A DNA stretch of 26,461 nucleotides, taken from positions 1 to 26,461 of the forward strand of contig CAYMST010000029.1 in the NCBI GenBank assembly GCA_964393115.1, written 5' to 3'. Source of the DNA: CAYMST01 sp964393115 (GTDB lineage: Bacteria; Bacteroidota; Bacteroidia; Cytophagales; Cyclobacteriaceae). Position numbers and translations under genes: made by a program. Positions 7,839-15,454 of this stretch are shown here, in pieces; the first letter of the stretch is position 1, and every line of letters starts with the position of its first letter. The notes beneath the pieces are model-generated. The model saw nothing but the letters and a program-made list of their open reading frames with translations. It made no database searches and was not told the DNA's origin.

Positions 7839-9689
7839 ATGAGATTTTTTTTTCTGTACTTCATGGCCACGCTGGTTTCAATAAAATTAGCAGCGCAGGA
7901 GCAAGTGGCTGTTAGCTCTACATCTACCGCTATGGCGGACCCTACAATGGAACTTGACAACAAAACCAAAACAGAGACAACAAAAGAAAGCACCAACATC
8001 AACGAGGCATTAAAGCAACACAAAGTCAAAGTGTTTGTTGACAATGATCAGAAGATCTATTTTCAAAAACATGAAGACATATACCTCTGGGTATCTACTT
8101 CTGAGAGTGAGGGATCAAAGAAATATCTACTTGTTACAGATGATGGCACGAAACACTTCAGGCTAGATACTGAAGGTAAAAACACCATTCGTTCTCCTTG
8201 GGCTATAGACCCTGAAACTGGCACCTATAGAACCCCCAGAAAAGACGTTATATTTGACCTCTACGCTGACGGTATGCCTCCAACAACTATACCTATTTTA
8301 TCAGGGGCACCGAAGCATTTCAAGTCCGGGAAAATGTACTATGGAAAAGGGCTTAAAATGAACTTGAAAGCCACAGAACGTGTAGCTGGTTTAGAAAACA
8401 TCTATGTCTCTATGGACGGAAAAGAATATTCCCCCTATACCAATGAATTAGCCATTGACCAAGAGAATGAAAGAAGTGTATCCTACTATGCGGTGGACAA
8501 CGTAGGAAATGTTGAGACGCCAAATACCAAAAACTTCATCGTTGACATCACAGCTCCAAGAACTAGATATAAAATCAATGGGATAAGTGATAATAACGTT
8601 TTATCTCCAAGGGCTACAATATCACTCTCTAGTGAAGATAACTTATCTGGAGTCAAGCATATTAAATATAAAATAGGGCAAAACGGCACCTACAAAACCT
8701 ATAAAGAGCCTATTTTACTTGCGTCACTGCCTGACGGAGAGATGTTCATTAATTATTATAGTGTAGATAACGTGAGTAATACTGAATCTGTTCGTAACTC
8801 CAACGAGGACAGCGGAGAGGCAGAAACAAATATGCCTTCCAAGTTATACTTGGACAGAACACCACCTACAGTAGCTGTTAAAATCATTGGTGACCATCAT
8901 AAAGCAAAATATGATTATGTATCTCCTAGAAGTAAAATTACGCTAACCGGGACAGACAATAGAGCAGGAGTAGAAAAAATAACCTATGGTATAAGTACTA
9001 TATCATCTGCTAACGTCTATACATCTGAGTTTCACCTTTTGGACAAATCTGGAATTCAATATATAAACTATACTGCAATAGATAAAGTCTCCAATAAATC
9101 CAGAGCAAAGAGCAAATTGATTTATTATGATAAAAAATCACCTTCTTCTAATATCGAATTCATAGGAAAACGATATATTGATCGCGACACTCTATTTATC
9201 AACAAATCCACTCAAATCAAACTAAGTTCTGTTGAAACAGAATCGGGGCTTAAGCAAATCAATTACCAAATCGATGAACAGTCCAACGTGGAGTATACCA
9301 ACCTGTTCACCATCGAAGCGGAAGGTATTCATAAGTTAAACTACTTTGGAGTTGATAAAGTAAATAACGTTGAAGTCAAGAAAGAAAAAGTCTTTATCAC
9401 AGACAATACTCCTCCCACAATGGATCACACCTTTAGTATAGAGCCTATTGGAATGGAAACAATTAACGGTGAGTTATATCATATATTTCCTCGGAATGTC
9501 AAAATATACCTTGCCGCAGCTGATAGAACGACTGGCGTTAGAAGCATATGGTATAAACTCAACAATGGATCAAACAGATACAAAAACATCATCGAGTATT
9601 TTAATCCCGGAACGTTTACAGCAGAAGTATTCTCAAAAGACATGTTAGGTAATCAATCTTCAGAGATTATCAGGTTTAAAGTTATATAG
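7839..9689 (+). CDS. Exported OmpL47-type Ig-like repeat protein
   Basis: The 616-residue product begins with a signal peptide (hydrophobic segment ending LAAQ at about residue 20), so it enters the periplasm or reaches the cell surface. After a low-complexity Thr/Lys-rich region (about 25-65) and a unique segment, it contains about four to five repeats of roughly 90-110 residues. Each repeat has a (T/S)PP or TAP start, a TDNxSGVxxIxY-like core, and an INYxxxDxVxNxE end. This matches the OmpL47-type/Ig-like beta repeats first described in a leptospiral outer-membrane protein. There is no C-terminal hydrophobic anchor, no PEP-CTERM-like tail and no clear T9SS sorting domain: it ends in a beta strand. 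Its gene converges on the exosortase pair across a shared terminator. Function is unknown; adhesion or envelope binding is a guess. Confidence 0.85.
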   Translation: MRFFFLYFMATLVSIKLAAQEQVAVSSTSTAMADPTMELDNKTKTETTKESTNINEALKQHKVKVFVDNDQKIYFQKHEDIYLWVSTSESEGSKKYLLVTDDGTKHFRLDTEGKNTIRSPWAIDPETGTYRTPRKDVIFDLYADGMPPTTIPILSGAPKHFKSGKMYYGKGLKMNLKATERVAGLENIYVSMDGKEYSPYTNELAIDQENERSVSYYAVDNVGNVETPNTKNFIVDITAPRTRYKINGISDNNVLSPRATISLSSEDNLSGVKHIKYKIGQNGTYKTYKEPILLASLPDGEMFINYYSVDNVSNTESVRNSNEDSGEAETNMPSKLYLDRTPPTVAVKIIGDHHKAKYDYVSPRSKITLTGTDNRAGVEKITYGISTISSANVYTSEFHLLDKSGIQYINYTAIDKVSNKSRAKSKLIYYDKKSPSSNIEFIGKRYIDRDTLFINKSTQIKLSSVETESGLKQINYQIDEQSNVEYTNLFTIEAEGIHKLNYFGVDKVNNVEVKKEKVFITDNTPPTMDHTFSIEPIGMETINGELYHIFPRNVKIYLAAADRTTGVRSIWYKLNNGSNRYKNIIEYFNPGTFTAEVFSKDMLGNQSSEIIRFKVI

Positions 9690-9714
9690 CTAGCTGGAGT
9701 ACCCTAAATTCAAG

Positions 9715-9740
9715 AAAGGCCAGAAGTATCTGGCCTTTTT
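9715..9740. terminator. Bidirectional intrinsic terminator between convergent genes
   Basis: A 10-base-pair stem (9715-9724 with 9729-9738) has a 4-base loop, with a T run on the plus side and a T-rich CTTTCTTG on the minus side. It can end both the OmpL47-type gene and the exosortase operon. Confidence 0.88.
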
Positions 9741-9759
9741 TATTGTTTTCTCGAGAAGT

Positions 9760-10287
9760 TTATTCATTCACCTTCTTACCAACTATAGAATAATTCGTTA
9801 TCCAATGCTTCCAAATCATGAAGATAATGAAATATAGAGCTAACGAATAGGTATACTTATGATTTAAATCAAAAGTCACTTGGAAATAGTTGTAGTTAAT
9901 CGCTAATAGCGCATCCCTAATCATGTTTGAAAAAATAAGCGCAACAGTCCCCATTAGTATATAGATGATTTTATACATCCATTTCCCTGGAAAGCATATG
10001 ATGAACCCTATATATAGCGCTAACATCTCCAGGCCATTACAACCGTGTGCTACTTTAACAGATTGTACCTCATTGATGAAAATAACATTTTCTACTCTCG
10101 TTGCCTCAAAACCGACCAAATTCAATATTACTACTGCTCCTTTAAGCACCAATCCAGTCAAAAGAATATCTACGGTTTCATCTGGTTGAATAAACTGATA
10201 ATAAAGTACTTCGTAAACGATAAAAAGCACCAAGGCTTTAATCAAAAAACCTATTAAAAGCTTTCTTCTGGACATGTCCTCTTTCAT
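9760..10287 (-). CDS. Exosortase-family membrane transpeptidase (XrtX-like)
   Basis: The product has 175 residues with about five hydrophobic helices and the three expected catalytic residues of exosortases/archaeosortases. These are Cys83 in VAHGCNGLEM, Arg124 in FSNMIRDALL, and His143 in LNHKYTYSLALYF. In characterised systems such enzymes recognise a C-terminal tripartite signal on secreted proteins, cleave it and join the protein to another molecule. The HGCNGL motif differs from the EGCN motif of the flavobacterial XrtF type. It resembles what I recall being called exosortase X, and that subgroup label is from memory. The start ATG overlaps the stop of the upstream membrane-protein gene by ATGA, so the two are translationally coupled. 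No protein in this window carries a recognisable sorting tail. Confidence 0.87.
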   Translation of the reverse strand: MKEDMSRRKLLIGFLIKALVLFIVYEVLYYQFIQPDETVDILLTGLVLKGAVVILNLVGFEATRVENVIFINEVQSVKVAHGCNGLEMLALYIGFIICFPGKWMYKIIYILMGTVALIFSNMIRDALLAINYNYFQVTFDLNHKYTYSLALYFIIFMIWKHWITNYSIVGKKVNE

Positions 10288-10760
10288 TCATCAAACATTT
10301 TATTGACGTATTTATAAACCAAGCCACTGCCTTCAATTAAGAATAAAATTAATGGCTTAGCAATTATCGAATGGAACATTGATTTTACATAATTACCAAA
10401 AAAATGAAATTCAAAATATTTAAGGATCATTGCTAAAGTAGCCAAGAAAAAAACCATAGAAATTAATCCTATCATCAAAACTCTGTAAATATACTTATCT
10501 GAAAAGAACGCTACCCTTATTAAAGTCAAGTGTAGAACCAAGTATGTACCGTAATATAAAAATACACCAAGTCCACTTCTAACCTTTCCGTCCATGGTGG
10601 CAAATAGAAATTTGGATTCCACCTTAAAGTAGTCGATAGAAAAAAAATTAAAAAGTGGCTGAATCACATGAATGGTATAAAATGAAGCTAGATGATTACC
10701 AAAGATGCCCACTGTAATAATCAAAACAACAATAATGACTACTAAAAAAGATCGCTTCAT
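10284..10760 (-). CDS. Small membrane protein partnered with the exosortase
   Basis: The product has 158 residues from the ATG at 10760. A longer form from a TTG at 10787 is possible but weaker. Four hydrophobic segments are visible: at the N-terminus (SFLVVIIVVLIITVGIF), about 65-85, about 90-110, and near the C-terminus. It is the first gene of a two-gene unit, and its stop overlaps the exosortase start (ATGA). I do not recognise an enzymatic motif. Exosortases in Bacteroidota often have a dedicated small membrane protein directly upstream, and the size and coupling here fit that role, possibly an XrtX-associated membrane protein. The link to the exosortase rests on gene arrangement rather than on residues. 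Confidence 0.72.
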   Translation of the reverse strand: MKRSFLVVIIVVLIITVGIFGNHLASFYTIHVIQPLFNFFSIDYFKVESKFLFATMDGKVRSGLGVFLYYGTYLVLHLTLIRVAFFSDKYIYRVLMIGLISMVFFLATLAMILKYFEFHFFGNYVKSMFHSIIAKPLILFLIEGSGLVYKYVNKMFDE

Positions 10761-10819
10761 AAAGAATAAACAGGTTGTAGAGCGCAATTGTCAATGGGTA
10801 GATCTCACCTTTCGTGAAA

Positions 10820-10848
10820 CAAAGTCACTTGACACCACATAAAACAAA
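10820..10848 (-). promoter_or_regulatory. Candidate promoter of the exosortase operon
   Basis: On the minus strand, TTTG (10848-10845) is followed after 17 bases by TGACTTTG (10827-10820), a one-mismatch match to TAnnTTTG. Spacing is slightly short of the usual 19. It would give a leader of about 55 bases before the ATG at 10760. Confidence 0.35.
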
Positions 10849-10861
10849 GCTTATAGCAATA

Positions 10862-10886
10862 AAAAACGGCCTCTAGGGCCGTTTTT
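10862..10886. terminator. Intrinsic terminator after tRNA-Cys, active in either direction
   Basis: A 10-base-pair stem (10862-10871 with 10877-10886) has a 5-base loop, with T runs on both strands. On the minus strand it starts 12 bases past the tRNA-Cys 3' end and closes the rpsA-tRNA-Cys unit. Confidence 0.88.
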
Positions 10887-10898
10887 AACAAGTACTTG

Positions 10899-10969
10899 AG
10901 GTCCGAAGCGGATTCGAACCGCTGTAGGAGCTTTTGCAGAGCTCTGCCTAGCCACTCGGCCATCGGACC
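10899..10969 (-). tRNA. tRNA-Cys (anticodon GCA)
   Basis: Read on the minus strand, the 71-base gene has acceptor stem GGTCCGA/TCGGACC, a D arm, anticodon stem GAGCT/AGCTC around the loop CTGCAAA (anticodon GCA), a short variable loop, and T arm AGCGG-TTCGAAT-CCGCT. The discriminator base is T, typical of tRNA-Cys, and the 3' CCA is not encoded. Its 5' end lies 3 bases after a hairpin that follows rpsA, so it is probably cotranscribed with rpsA and released by RNase P. Confidence 0.97.
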
Positions 10970-10972
10970 ATA

Positions 10973-10994
10973 TAGGAGGAACGAATTCCTCCTA
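10973..10994 (-). other. Perfect 9-bp hairpin with UUCG loop between rpsA and tRNA-Cys
   Basis: On the minus strand TAGGAGGAA-TTCG-TTCCTCCTA forms a perfect stem closed by a UUCG tetraloop. It starts 7 bases after the rpsA stop codon and ends 3 bases before the tRNA. No T run follows, so it is not a classical terminator. It more likely protects the rpsA 3' end or directs processing at the tRNA junction. The 5' arm holds a full AGGAGG. Confidence 0.75.
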
Positions 10995-11001
10995 CTTTAT
11001 A

Positions 11002-12963
11002 TTATTCACCTTGGCTTCCGCCTTCCATTTGCTGCTTAAGGGCACTTAGCGCATCAAGATCTCCTAAAGTAGATTTTTCCGAATCTCTATTAAGTTTCTT
11101 GATCGCTTCACCGTTACCACCCGCACCAGATTTTGCTTTCTTCTTTTTCTCTTCCTGCTTCTGGTACGTCATGATGTGTGAAAGTATGATTTTCTTATCT
11201 TCTTTCACAAAATCTACTACACCAAAATCGATAGATTCACCGACTTCTACGATGGTCCCATCTTCCTTCTTCAAAGTTTTTGTTGTAGCGAAGCCATCTA
11301 ATCCGTATGGAAGCTCTAGAGTTGCACCTTTGTCATTTTTAGATAACACAGTACACTTGTGAACTGATCCTCTCGTAAAGACTGTTTCAAAAGTATCCCA
11401 AGGATTCTCTTCGATGTGCTTGTGACTCAACGCCAATCGTCTGTTGTCTACATCAAGCTCCATAACTACTACCTCAAGTTCCTCTCCTACCTTAACAAAT
11501 TCAGACGGGTGCTTGATTTTCTTAGTCCATGATAGGTCAGATACGTGTACCAATCCATCGATACCTTCCTCTAGCTCGATAAACAAACCAAAGTTAGTTA
11601 AGTTTCTAACGACACCTGTATGTTTAGAACCCACAGCGTACTTCGTTAAAATATCTTGTTTAGTCCATGGATCTTCAGTTAACTGCTTGATCCCTAGAGA
11701 CATTTTTCTTTCTTCTCTATCTAGTGTTAGTACTACAGACTCAAGCTCATCACCGATACTTATAAAGTCTTGAGGATTTCTTAAATGTTGCGACCATGAC
11801 ATCTCTGACACGTGGATCAATCCCTCTACACCTGGTATTAACTCTAGGAAAGCACCGTAGTCAGCAACATTAACTATTTTACCTTTAACTCTAGAACCGA
11901 CATCAACAGTTGTATCCAAAGCATCCCAAGGGTGAGCAGTTAATTGCTTCATACCTAGGGATATTCTGCGCTTGTCGTCGTCAAAATCAAGTACTACTAC
12001 ATTAACTTTCTCGTCAAGCTTTAATACCTCTTCAGGATGATTAATACGACCCCAAGAGATATCCGTGATGTGCAATAATCCATCAACACCTCCAAGATCG
12101 ATGAATACACCGAAGTTGGTCATGTTTTTGATTACACCTTCAAGAACTTGTCCTTTTTCGAGGTTTTCAAGAATAGTTGCTTTCTGTTTTTCAAGATCCT
12201 TCTCAATTAAGACTTTGTGCGATACTACTACGTTGTCATTCGTGTAGTTGATCTTCACAACCTTAACCTCCATTTTCTTACCTACGAAAACATCAAAGTC
12301 TCGAATTGGCTTAACGTCGATCTGCGAACCAGGCAAGAATGCTTCAACGCCATAAACGTCTACGATCAATCCACCTTTGGTTCTTCTCTTCACCATACCC
12401 TCAATAACCTCATCAGTATCAAGAGCACTTTGTATTCTTTCCCAAGCATGAACAATTTTAGCCTTTCTTCTGGATAGTACCAGCTGACCATTTTTGTCTT
12501 CCTGCTCTTCTACGTATACTTCTACTTCGTCACCAACTTTCAAGTCAGGATTATCTCTAAATTCCGATAACGAAACCAATCCATCCGACTTGAATCCTAT
12601 GTTTACGATGACATCACGATTGCTGATACCAACAACCACACCCTTTATAACTTCTTTTTCAGCTATCGTATTAAGAGTTTCTTCATACATTTTGGCCATC
12701 TCGGCCTTTTGATCGGAAGAATACGCATCACTGAAACCTGAGGTAGACTCACTATCCCAATCGAAATCATCTGGATTGTGAACCAACTCAACTGGCGCTT
12801 CAGGTGCTTTTTTCGGTTCACCTGAACCCGATGCTTCTTGAGTTTCCTTAGAAGCTTCTTCGCTAGCCTGAGCAGCCACCTCTTCGACTGGTGCTTCAGC
12901 TTTACTCTCTTCAACTACTGGTGCAGCTGAATTTTCCAACTCTTGTTTATTTTCTTCTTCCAT
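11002..12963 (-). CDS. rpsA: 30S ribosomal protein bS1
   Basis: This is ribosomal protein S1, which binds mRNA on the small subunit and helps translation initiation. The product has 653 residues from the ATG at 12963. A GTG at 12990 would add 9 unconserved residues and is less likely. An acidic, Ala/Glu-rich N-terminal extension of about 90 residues precedes six S1 RNA-binding domains at about 105-172, 188-260, 278-346, 363-433, 450-520 and 536-605. Domains 3-5 are the most canonical (for example NFGVFIDLGGVDGLLHITD and NFGLFIELEEGIDGLVHVSD). A Lys-rich tail follows. S1 is longer here than the 557 residues in Escherichia coli, mainly because of the N-terminal extension. A hairpin-rich leader precedes the gene and tRNA-Cys follows it. 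Confidence 0.97.
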   Translation of the reverse strand: MEEENKQELENSAAPVVEESKAEAPVEEVAAQASEEASKETQEASGSGEPKKAPEAPVELVHNPDDFDWDSESTSGFSDAYSSDQKAEMAKMYEETLNTIAEKEVIKGVVVGISNRDVIVNIGFKSDGLVSLSEFRDNPDLKVGDEVEVYVEEQEDKNGQLVLSRRKAKIVHAWERIQSALDTDEVIEGMVKRRTKGGLIVDVYGVEAFLPGSQIDVKPIRDFDVFVGKKMEVKVVKINYTNDNVVVSHKVLIEKDLEKQKATILENLEKGQVLEGVIKNMTNFGVFIDLGGVDGLLHITDISWGRINHPEEVLKLDEKVNVVVLDFDDDKRRISLGMKQLTAHPWDALDTTVDVGSRVKGKIVNVADYGAFLELIPGVEGLIHVSEMSWSQHLRNPQDFISIGDELESVVLTLDREERKMSLGIKQLTEDPWTKQDILTKYAVGSKHTGVVRNLTNFGLFIELEEGIDGLVHVSDLSWTKKIKHPSEFVKVGEELEVVVMELDVDNRRLALSHKHIEENPWDTFETVFTRGSVHKCTVLSKNDKGATLELPYGLDGFATTKTLKKEDGTIVEVGESIDFGVVDFVKEDKKIILSHIMTYQKQEEKKKKAKSGAGGNGEAIKKLNRDSEKSTLGDLDALSALKQQMEGGSQGE

Positions 12964-13024
12964 GTATGAAAAAAAGACCCTAAAAACCACTGAATCCCAC
13001 GGATCAAAAAGGAAACAGCTTTAA

Positions 13025-13076
13025 AGATTTCTAAAATCTGAGACCATTATAATCTCAGCCTGTTCACCCGAACAGG
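13025..13076 (-). promoter_or_regulatory. Structured 5' leader of rpsA (three tandem hairpins)
   Basis: In transcript order the leader contains CCTGTTC-gggt-GAACAGG (13076-13059), then TGAGA...TCTCA (13057-13039), then AGATTT-tag-AAATCT (13039-13025). The first stem is a perfect 7 base pairs. The second and third share one base and may stack or compete. They lie directly downstream of the predicted start site. S1 represses its own mRNA through a structured leader in Escherichia coli, so a similar role is possible here. Confidence 0.5.
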
Positions 13077-13079
13077 AGC

Positions 13080-13111
13080 GCAAAAATACTCATTTATTAG
13101 AATAAACCAGA
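13080..13111 (-). promoter_or_regulatory. Promoter of rpsA
   Basis: On the minus strand TATTTTTGC (13088-13080) is a perfect TAnnTTTG -7 element. It is preceded after 19 bases by TCTG (13111-13108), one mismatch from TTTG. Transcription would begin around 13075, at the first leader hairpin, leaving a leader of about 110 bases. Confidence 0.65.
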
Positions 13112-13148
13112 GAATCATCCCTATTTTTCCAAAAGTTTCAAAAAGCTA

Positions 13149-13856
13149 ATGGATAAAAAAACATTTAATTTTAAGCAATTCACTGTACTTCAGAGCGATG
13201 CATCCATGAAGATCTCCTCCGAAGCCTGCATCCTTGGAGCTGTAGTACCCGTGACTTCTTCACATAGGGTATTAGACATTGGTGCGGGTACTGGCGTTTT
13301 ATCATTAATGCTTGCGCAAAGGACTAATGCGAATATTGATGCCATTGAAATAGATCGCAAAAACTTTGATATCTGCAAGGCAAACTTTGAGCAAAGTAAA
13401 TGGTATACAAGACTCACACCAATACACCATGATATTCGTACAGTATCATTATCCCCAAAATATGATTTAATTATTTCCAATCCACCTTTTTTTAACAAAC
13501 AACTTACTTCACCGTCCAACAGAAAAAACACTGCGAGGCATTGTGCTGACCTAAGTCTTAATGAGTTGCTGTATTCGGTAAAGCAGCATATTTCGGACTT
13601 CGGTTATTTCTATACGTTATTACCCGAATGGGAAGAAGCAGCTTTTTGTACCGAAGCTAAATCAGTAGGATTGTTTCCTTTCTATCAAATGAGCATACAT
13701 CATAGTCCAAAAGGCCGGCTTATTAGAAAAATAATTGGGTTATCGAAGTTGAAAAGCAGGCCTGAAGAAACTCATTCCCTGTTTATAAGAAAAGAAGACG
13801 GAAATTACCATGAGCAATTCAAGGCTTTACTTCAAGATTATTTCATCATCTTCTAA
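13149..13856 (+). CDS. trmN6: tRNA1(Val) (adenine(37)-N6)-methyltransferase-like protein
   Basis: This 235-residue class I SAM-dependent methyltransferase matches the TrmN6/YfiC group, which methylates N6 of adenine 37 next to the anticodon of tRNA1(Val). Visible motifs are FTVLQSDASMKISSEACILG (substrate-proximal N-terminus, 11-30), SAM-binding VLDIGAGTGVLSL (41-53), an acidic ribose-binding region AIEID (65-69), and the catalytic NPPF at 111-114, typical of N6-adenine methyltransferases. It is about 10 residues shorter than the E. coli protein. It is transcribed divergently from rpsA and sits 36 bases before dCMP deaminase, so the two may be cotranscribed. The exact tRNA target is inferred from the family. 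Confidence 0.87.
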   Translation: MDKKTFNFKQFTVLQSDASMKISSEACILGAVVPVTSSHRVLDIGAGTGVLSLMLAQRTNANIDAIEIDRKNFDICKANFEQSKWYTRLTPIHHDIRTVSLSPKYDLIISNPPFFNKQLTSPSNRKNTARHCADLSLNELLYSVKQHISDFGYFYTLLPEWEEAAFCTEAKSVGLFPFYQMSIHHSPKGRLIRKIIGLSKLKSRPEETHSLFIRKEDGNYHEQFKALLQDYFIIF

Positions 13857-13892
13857 ATTTGCGATCCAAATTTCATTTAGAAGCTGAAAAAC

Positions 13893-14384
13893 ATGGAAAG
13901 ACCTGAGTTTGACAACATATTTATGGATCTTGCTATTAACCTTGCGAAAAGGTCTCATTGCATAAAAAGACATGTTGGCGCAGTGCTGGTTAAGGACACC
14001 AGAATCATCAGTATTGGCTATAATGGCCCTCCGTCCGGCACTCATAATTGTGATGAAGAGTTCCCTGAAGATGGCTGCCCTAGAGACTCTAAGGGAAGCT
14101 GTTACCTAGCACTACACGCAGAGCAAAATGCAATTCTATATGCCGTCAAAAACAACTCATCGGTAGAGGGAGCTACAGTTTACGTGACGCTTTCACCATG
14201 TATAGCTTGTGCTAGAGTTATGTTTAGCATGGGTATTTCCAAAGTCATCTACTTGAATTCATATGCTGAATACAAGGGAATTGAGAAAGACGAAGGAGTA
14301 GAATTCCTAAGGAAATTTGGAGTAGAAGCTGTGAAATTTAATGGCGACCTAAGTTTGACCAACACCGATGATGCGCTGATTTAG
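13893..14384 (+). CDS. dCMP deaminase (ComEB-like)
   Basis: The 163-residue product belongs to the zinc-dependent cytidine/deoxycytidylate deaminases, which convert dCMP to dUMP to feed thymidylate synthesis. The zinc site is complete: His75 and the catalytic Glu77 in HAEQNA, then Cys103 and Cys106 in PCIAC. The family-specific GYNGPPSGTHNC element (42-53) and nearby cysteines are also present. The start ATG follows the methyltransferase by 36 bases. The gene converges on murB, with about 50 bases between them and no clear terminator. Confidence 0.93.
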   Translation: MERPEFDNIFMDLAINLAKRSHCIKRHVGAVLVKDTRIISIGYNGPPSGTHNCDEEFPEDGCPRDSKGSCYLALHAEQNAILYAVKNNSSVEGATVYVTLSPCIACARVMFSMGISKVIYLNSYAEYKGIEKDEGVEFLRKFGVEAVKFNGDLSLTNTDDALI

Positions 14385-14437
14385 CATAGCATATGCTGTC
14401 AAAAACGTTTTATATAACATCCACTAATCGTGAAAGC

Positions 14438-15454
14438 TCAATAGACATTAACTTCTCTCTCCAACTCTATACCAAACTTTTCCAATACTGAGGCGGTAAT
14501 ATCCTGAGAAAGGTTATAAACTTCTTTTCCTGTTGCGTTAGAAAAATTCACTAGCACAAGTGCTTGTTTGTTGTGAACCCCAACATTTCCAAATTGCTTA
14601 CCTTTCCATCCACACTGCTCAACCAACCAACCTGCCGGAACTTTAACATGCAGCTGATCAATATCATAGTATGGCACATCAGGATACTGCATTTTAAGAA
14701 TTTCAAAGATCGGGCGTTGTATGATAGGGTTTTTAAAAAAACTACCTGCATTCCCTAACTGATTGGGATCTGGAAGTTTTGATTTTCGAATGCTAATCAC
14801 CGCATTGCTAACGTCTTGAGGTGTAGGTGTGGTAATGTTGTTTTCTCGCAAAACGTCAGATATATTACCGTAATCTATGTTAACCGATTGGGCTTTTCTC
14901 AACTGAAGAGTAACAGAAGTAATAAAATACTTATTCTTTGCCTCATGTTTAAAGATACTATCCCTGTATCCGAAACCACAATCCGCCTTTTTAAATAACT
15001 CTTCTCTACCGGTGAGTAAGTTGATCGCCGTTAAAGAGTGAAAGAAGTCTTTTAACTCGACTCCATACGCTCCAATATTTTGGATTGGAGCAGCACCTAC
15101 TGTACCTGGAATCAAGGATAAATTTTCTAAGCCAAAGTAGTTTCTATTTAGAGTGTAGAGCACAAAATCATGCCAAATTTCCCCAGACCCAACTTTTAGC
15201 CAGGCAGAGTCTTTGTCTTCACGTAGTACTTCGATACCCCTAATCTCATTTTTGATAATAAGGCCTTCATAGTTTCTTAAAAAAAGTATATTCGAACCAC
15301 CTCCTAAGATCAATGAATCATGTCTATGAAAAACGGGATGTTCTAGGATTTCCTGTAAGTCCTCGCTACTATAAATTTCCGCGAAGTAATCAGCATAAAC
15401 ATCTATATCGAAGGTATTGAGTGCTCTAAGTGACTCCTTTTCCCTAATAATCAT
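14438..15454 (-). CDS. murB: UDP-N-acetylenolpyruvoylglucosamine reductase
   Basis: This FAD enzyme of peptidoglycan synthesis reduces UDP-GlcNAc-enolpyruvate to UDP-MurNAc. The 338-residue length and layout match type I MurB (342 residues in E. coli), including the extra insert absent from type II. Motifs are LGGGSNILF (FAD binding), PGTVGAAPIQNIGAYG, GYRDSIFK, the catalytic-serine segment NAGSFFKNP, AGWLVEQCGWKG, and a C-terminal catalytic Glu region (FGIELEREV). The start ATG overlaps the stop of the upstream helicase gene by ATGA, so the two are translationally coupled although their jobs differ. Confidence 0.96.
   Translation of the reverse strand: MIIREKESLRALNTFDIDVYADYFAEIYSSEDLQEILEHPVFHRHDSLILGGGSNILFLRNYEGLIIKNEIRGIEVLREDKDSAWLKVGSGEIWHDFVLYTLNRNYFGLENLSLIPGTVGAAPIQNIGAYGVELKDFFHSLTAINLLTGREELFKKADCGFGYRDSIFKHEAKNKYFITSVTLQLRKAQSVNIDYGNISDVLRENNITTPTPQDVSNAVISIRKSKLPDPNQLGNAGSFFKNPIIQRPIFEILKMQYPDVPYYDIDQLHVKVPAGWLVEQCGWKGKQFGNVGVHNKQALVLVNFSNATGKEVYNLSQDITASVLEKFGIELEREVNVY

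Noticed and set aside
9400..9689. The OmpL47-type protein as the exosortase substrate
   Set aside because: Its C-terminus is a beta strand with no tripartite motif, transmembrane helix and basic end.
11099..12712. Long open frames on the plus strand opposite rpsA
   Set aside because: They are Ser/Thr-rich shadows of the rpsA coding strand with no start context, signal or family resemblance.
12964..12990. A GTG start for rpsA adding 9 residues
   Set aside because: The added residues are hydrophobic and atypical for S1. The ATG at 12963 opens the expected acidic N-terminus.
14385..14437. The palindrome AGCATATGCT between the convergent dCMP deaminase and murB genes as a terminator
   Set aside because: The stem is only 5 bp with no loop and no adjacent T run.
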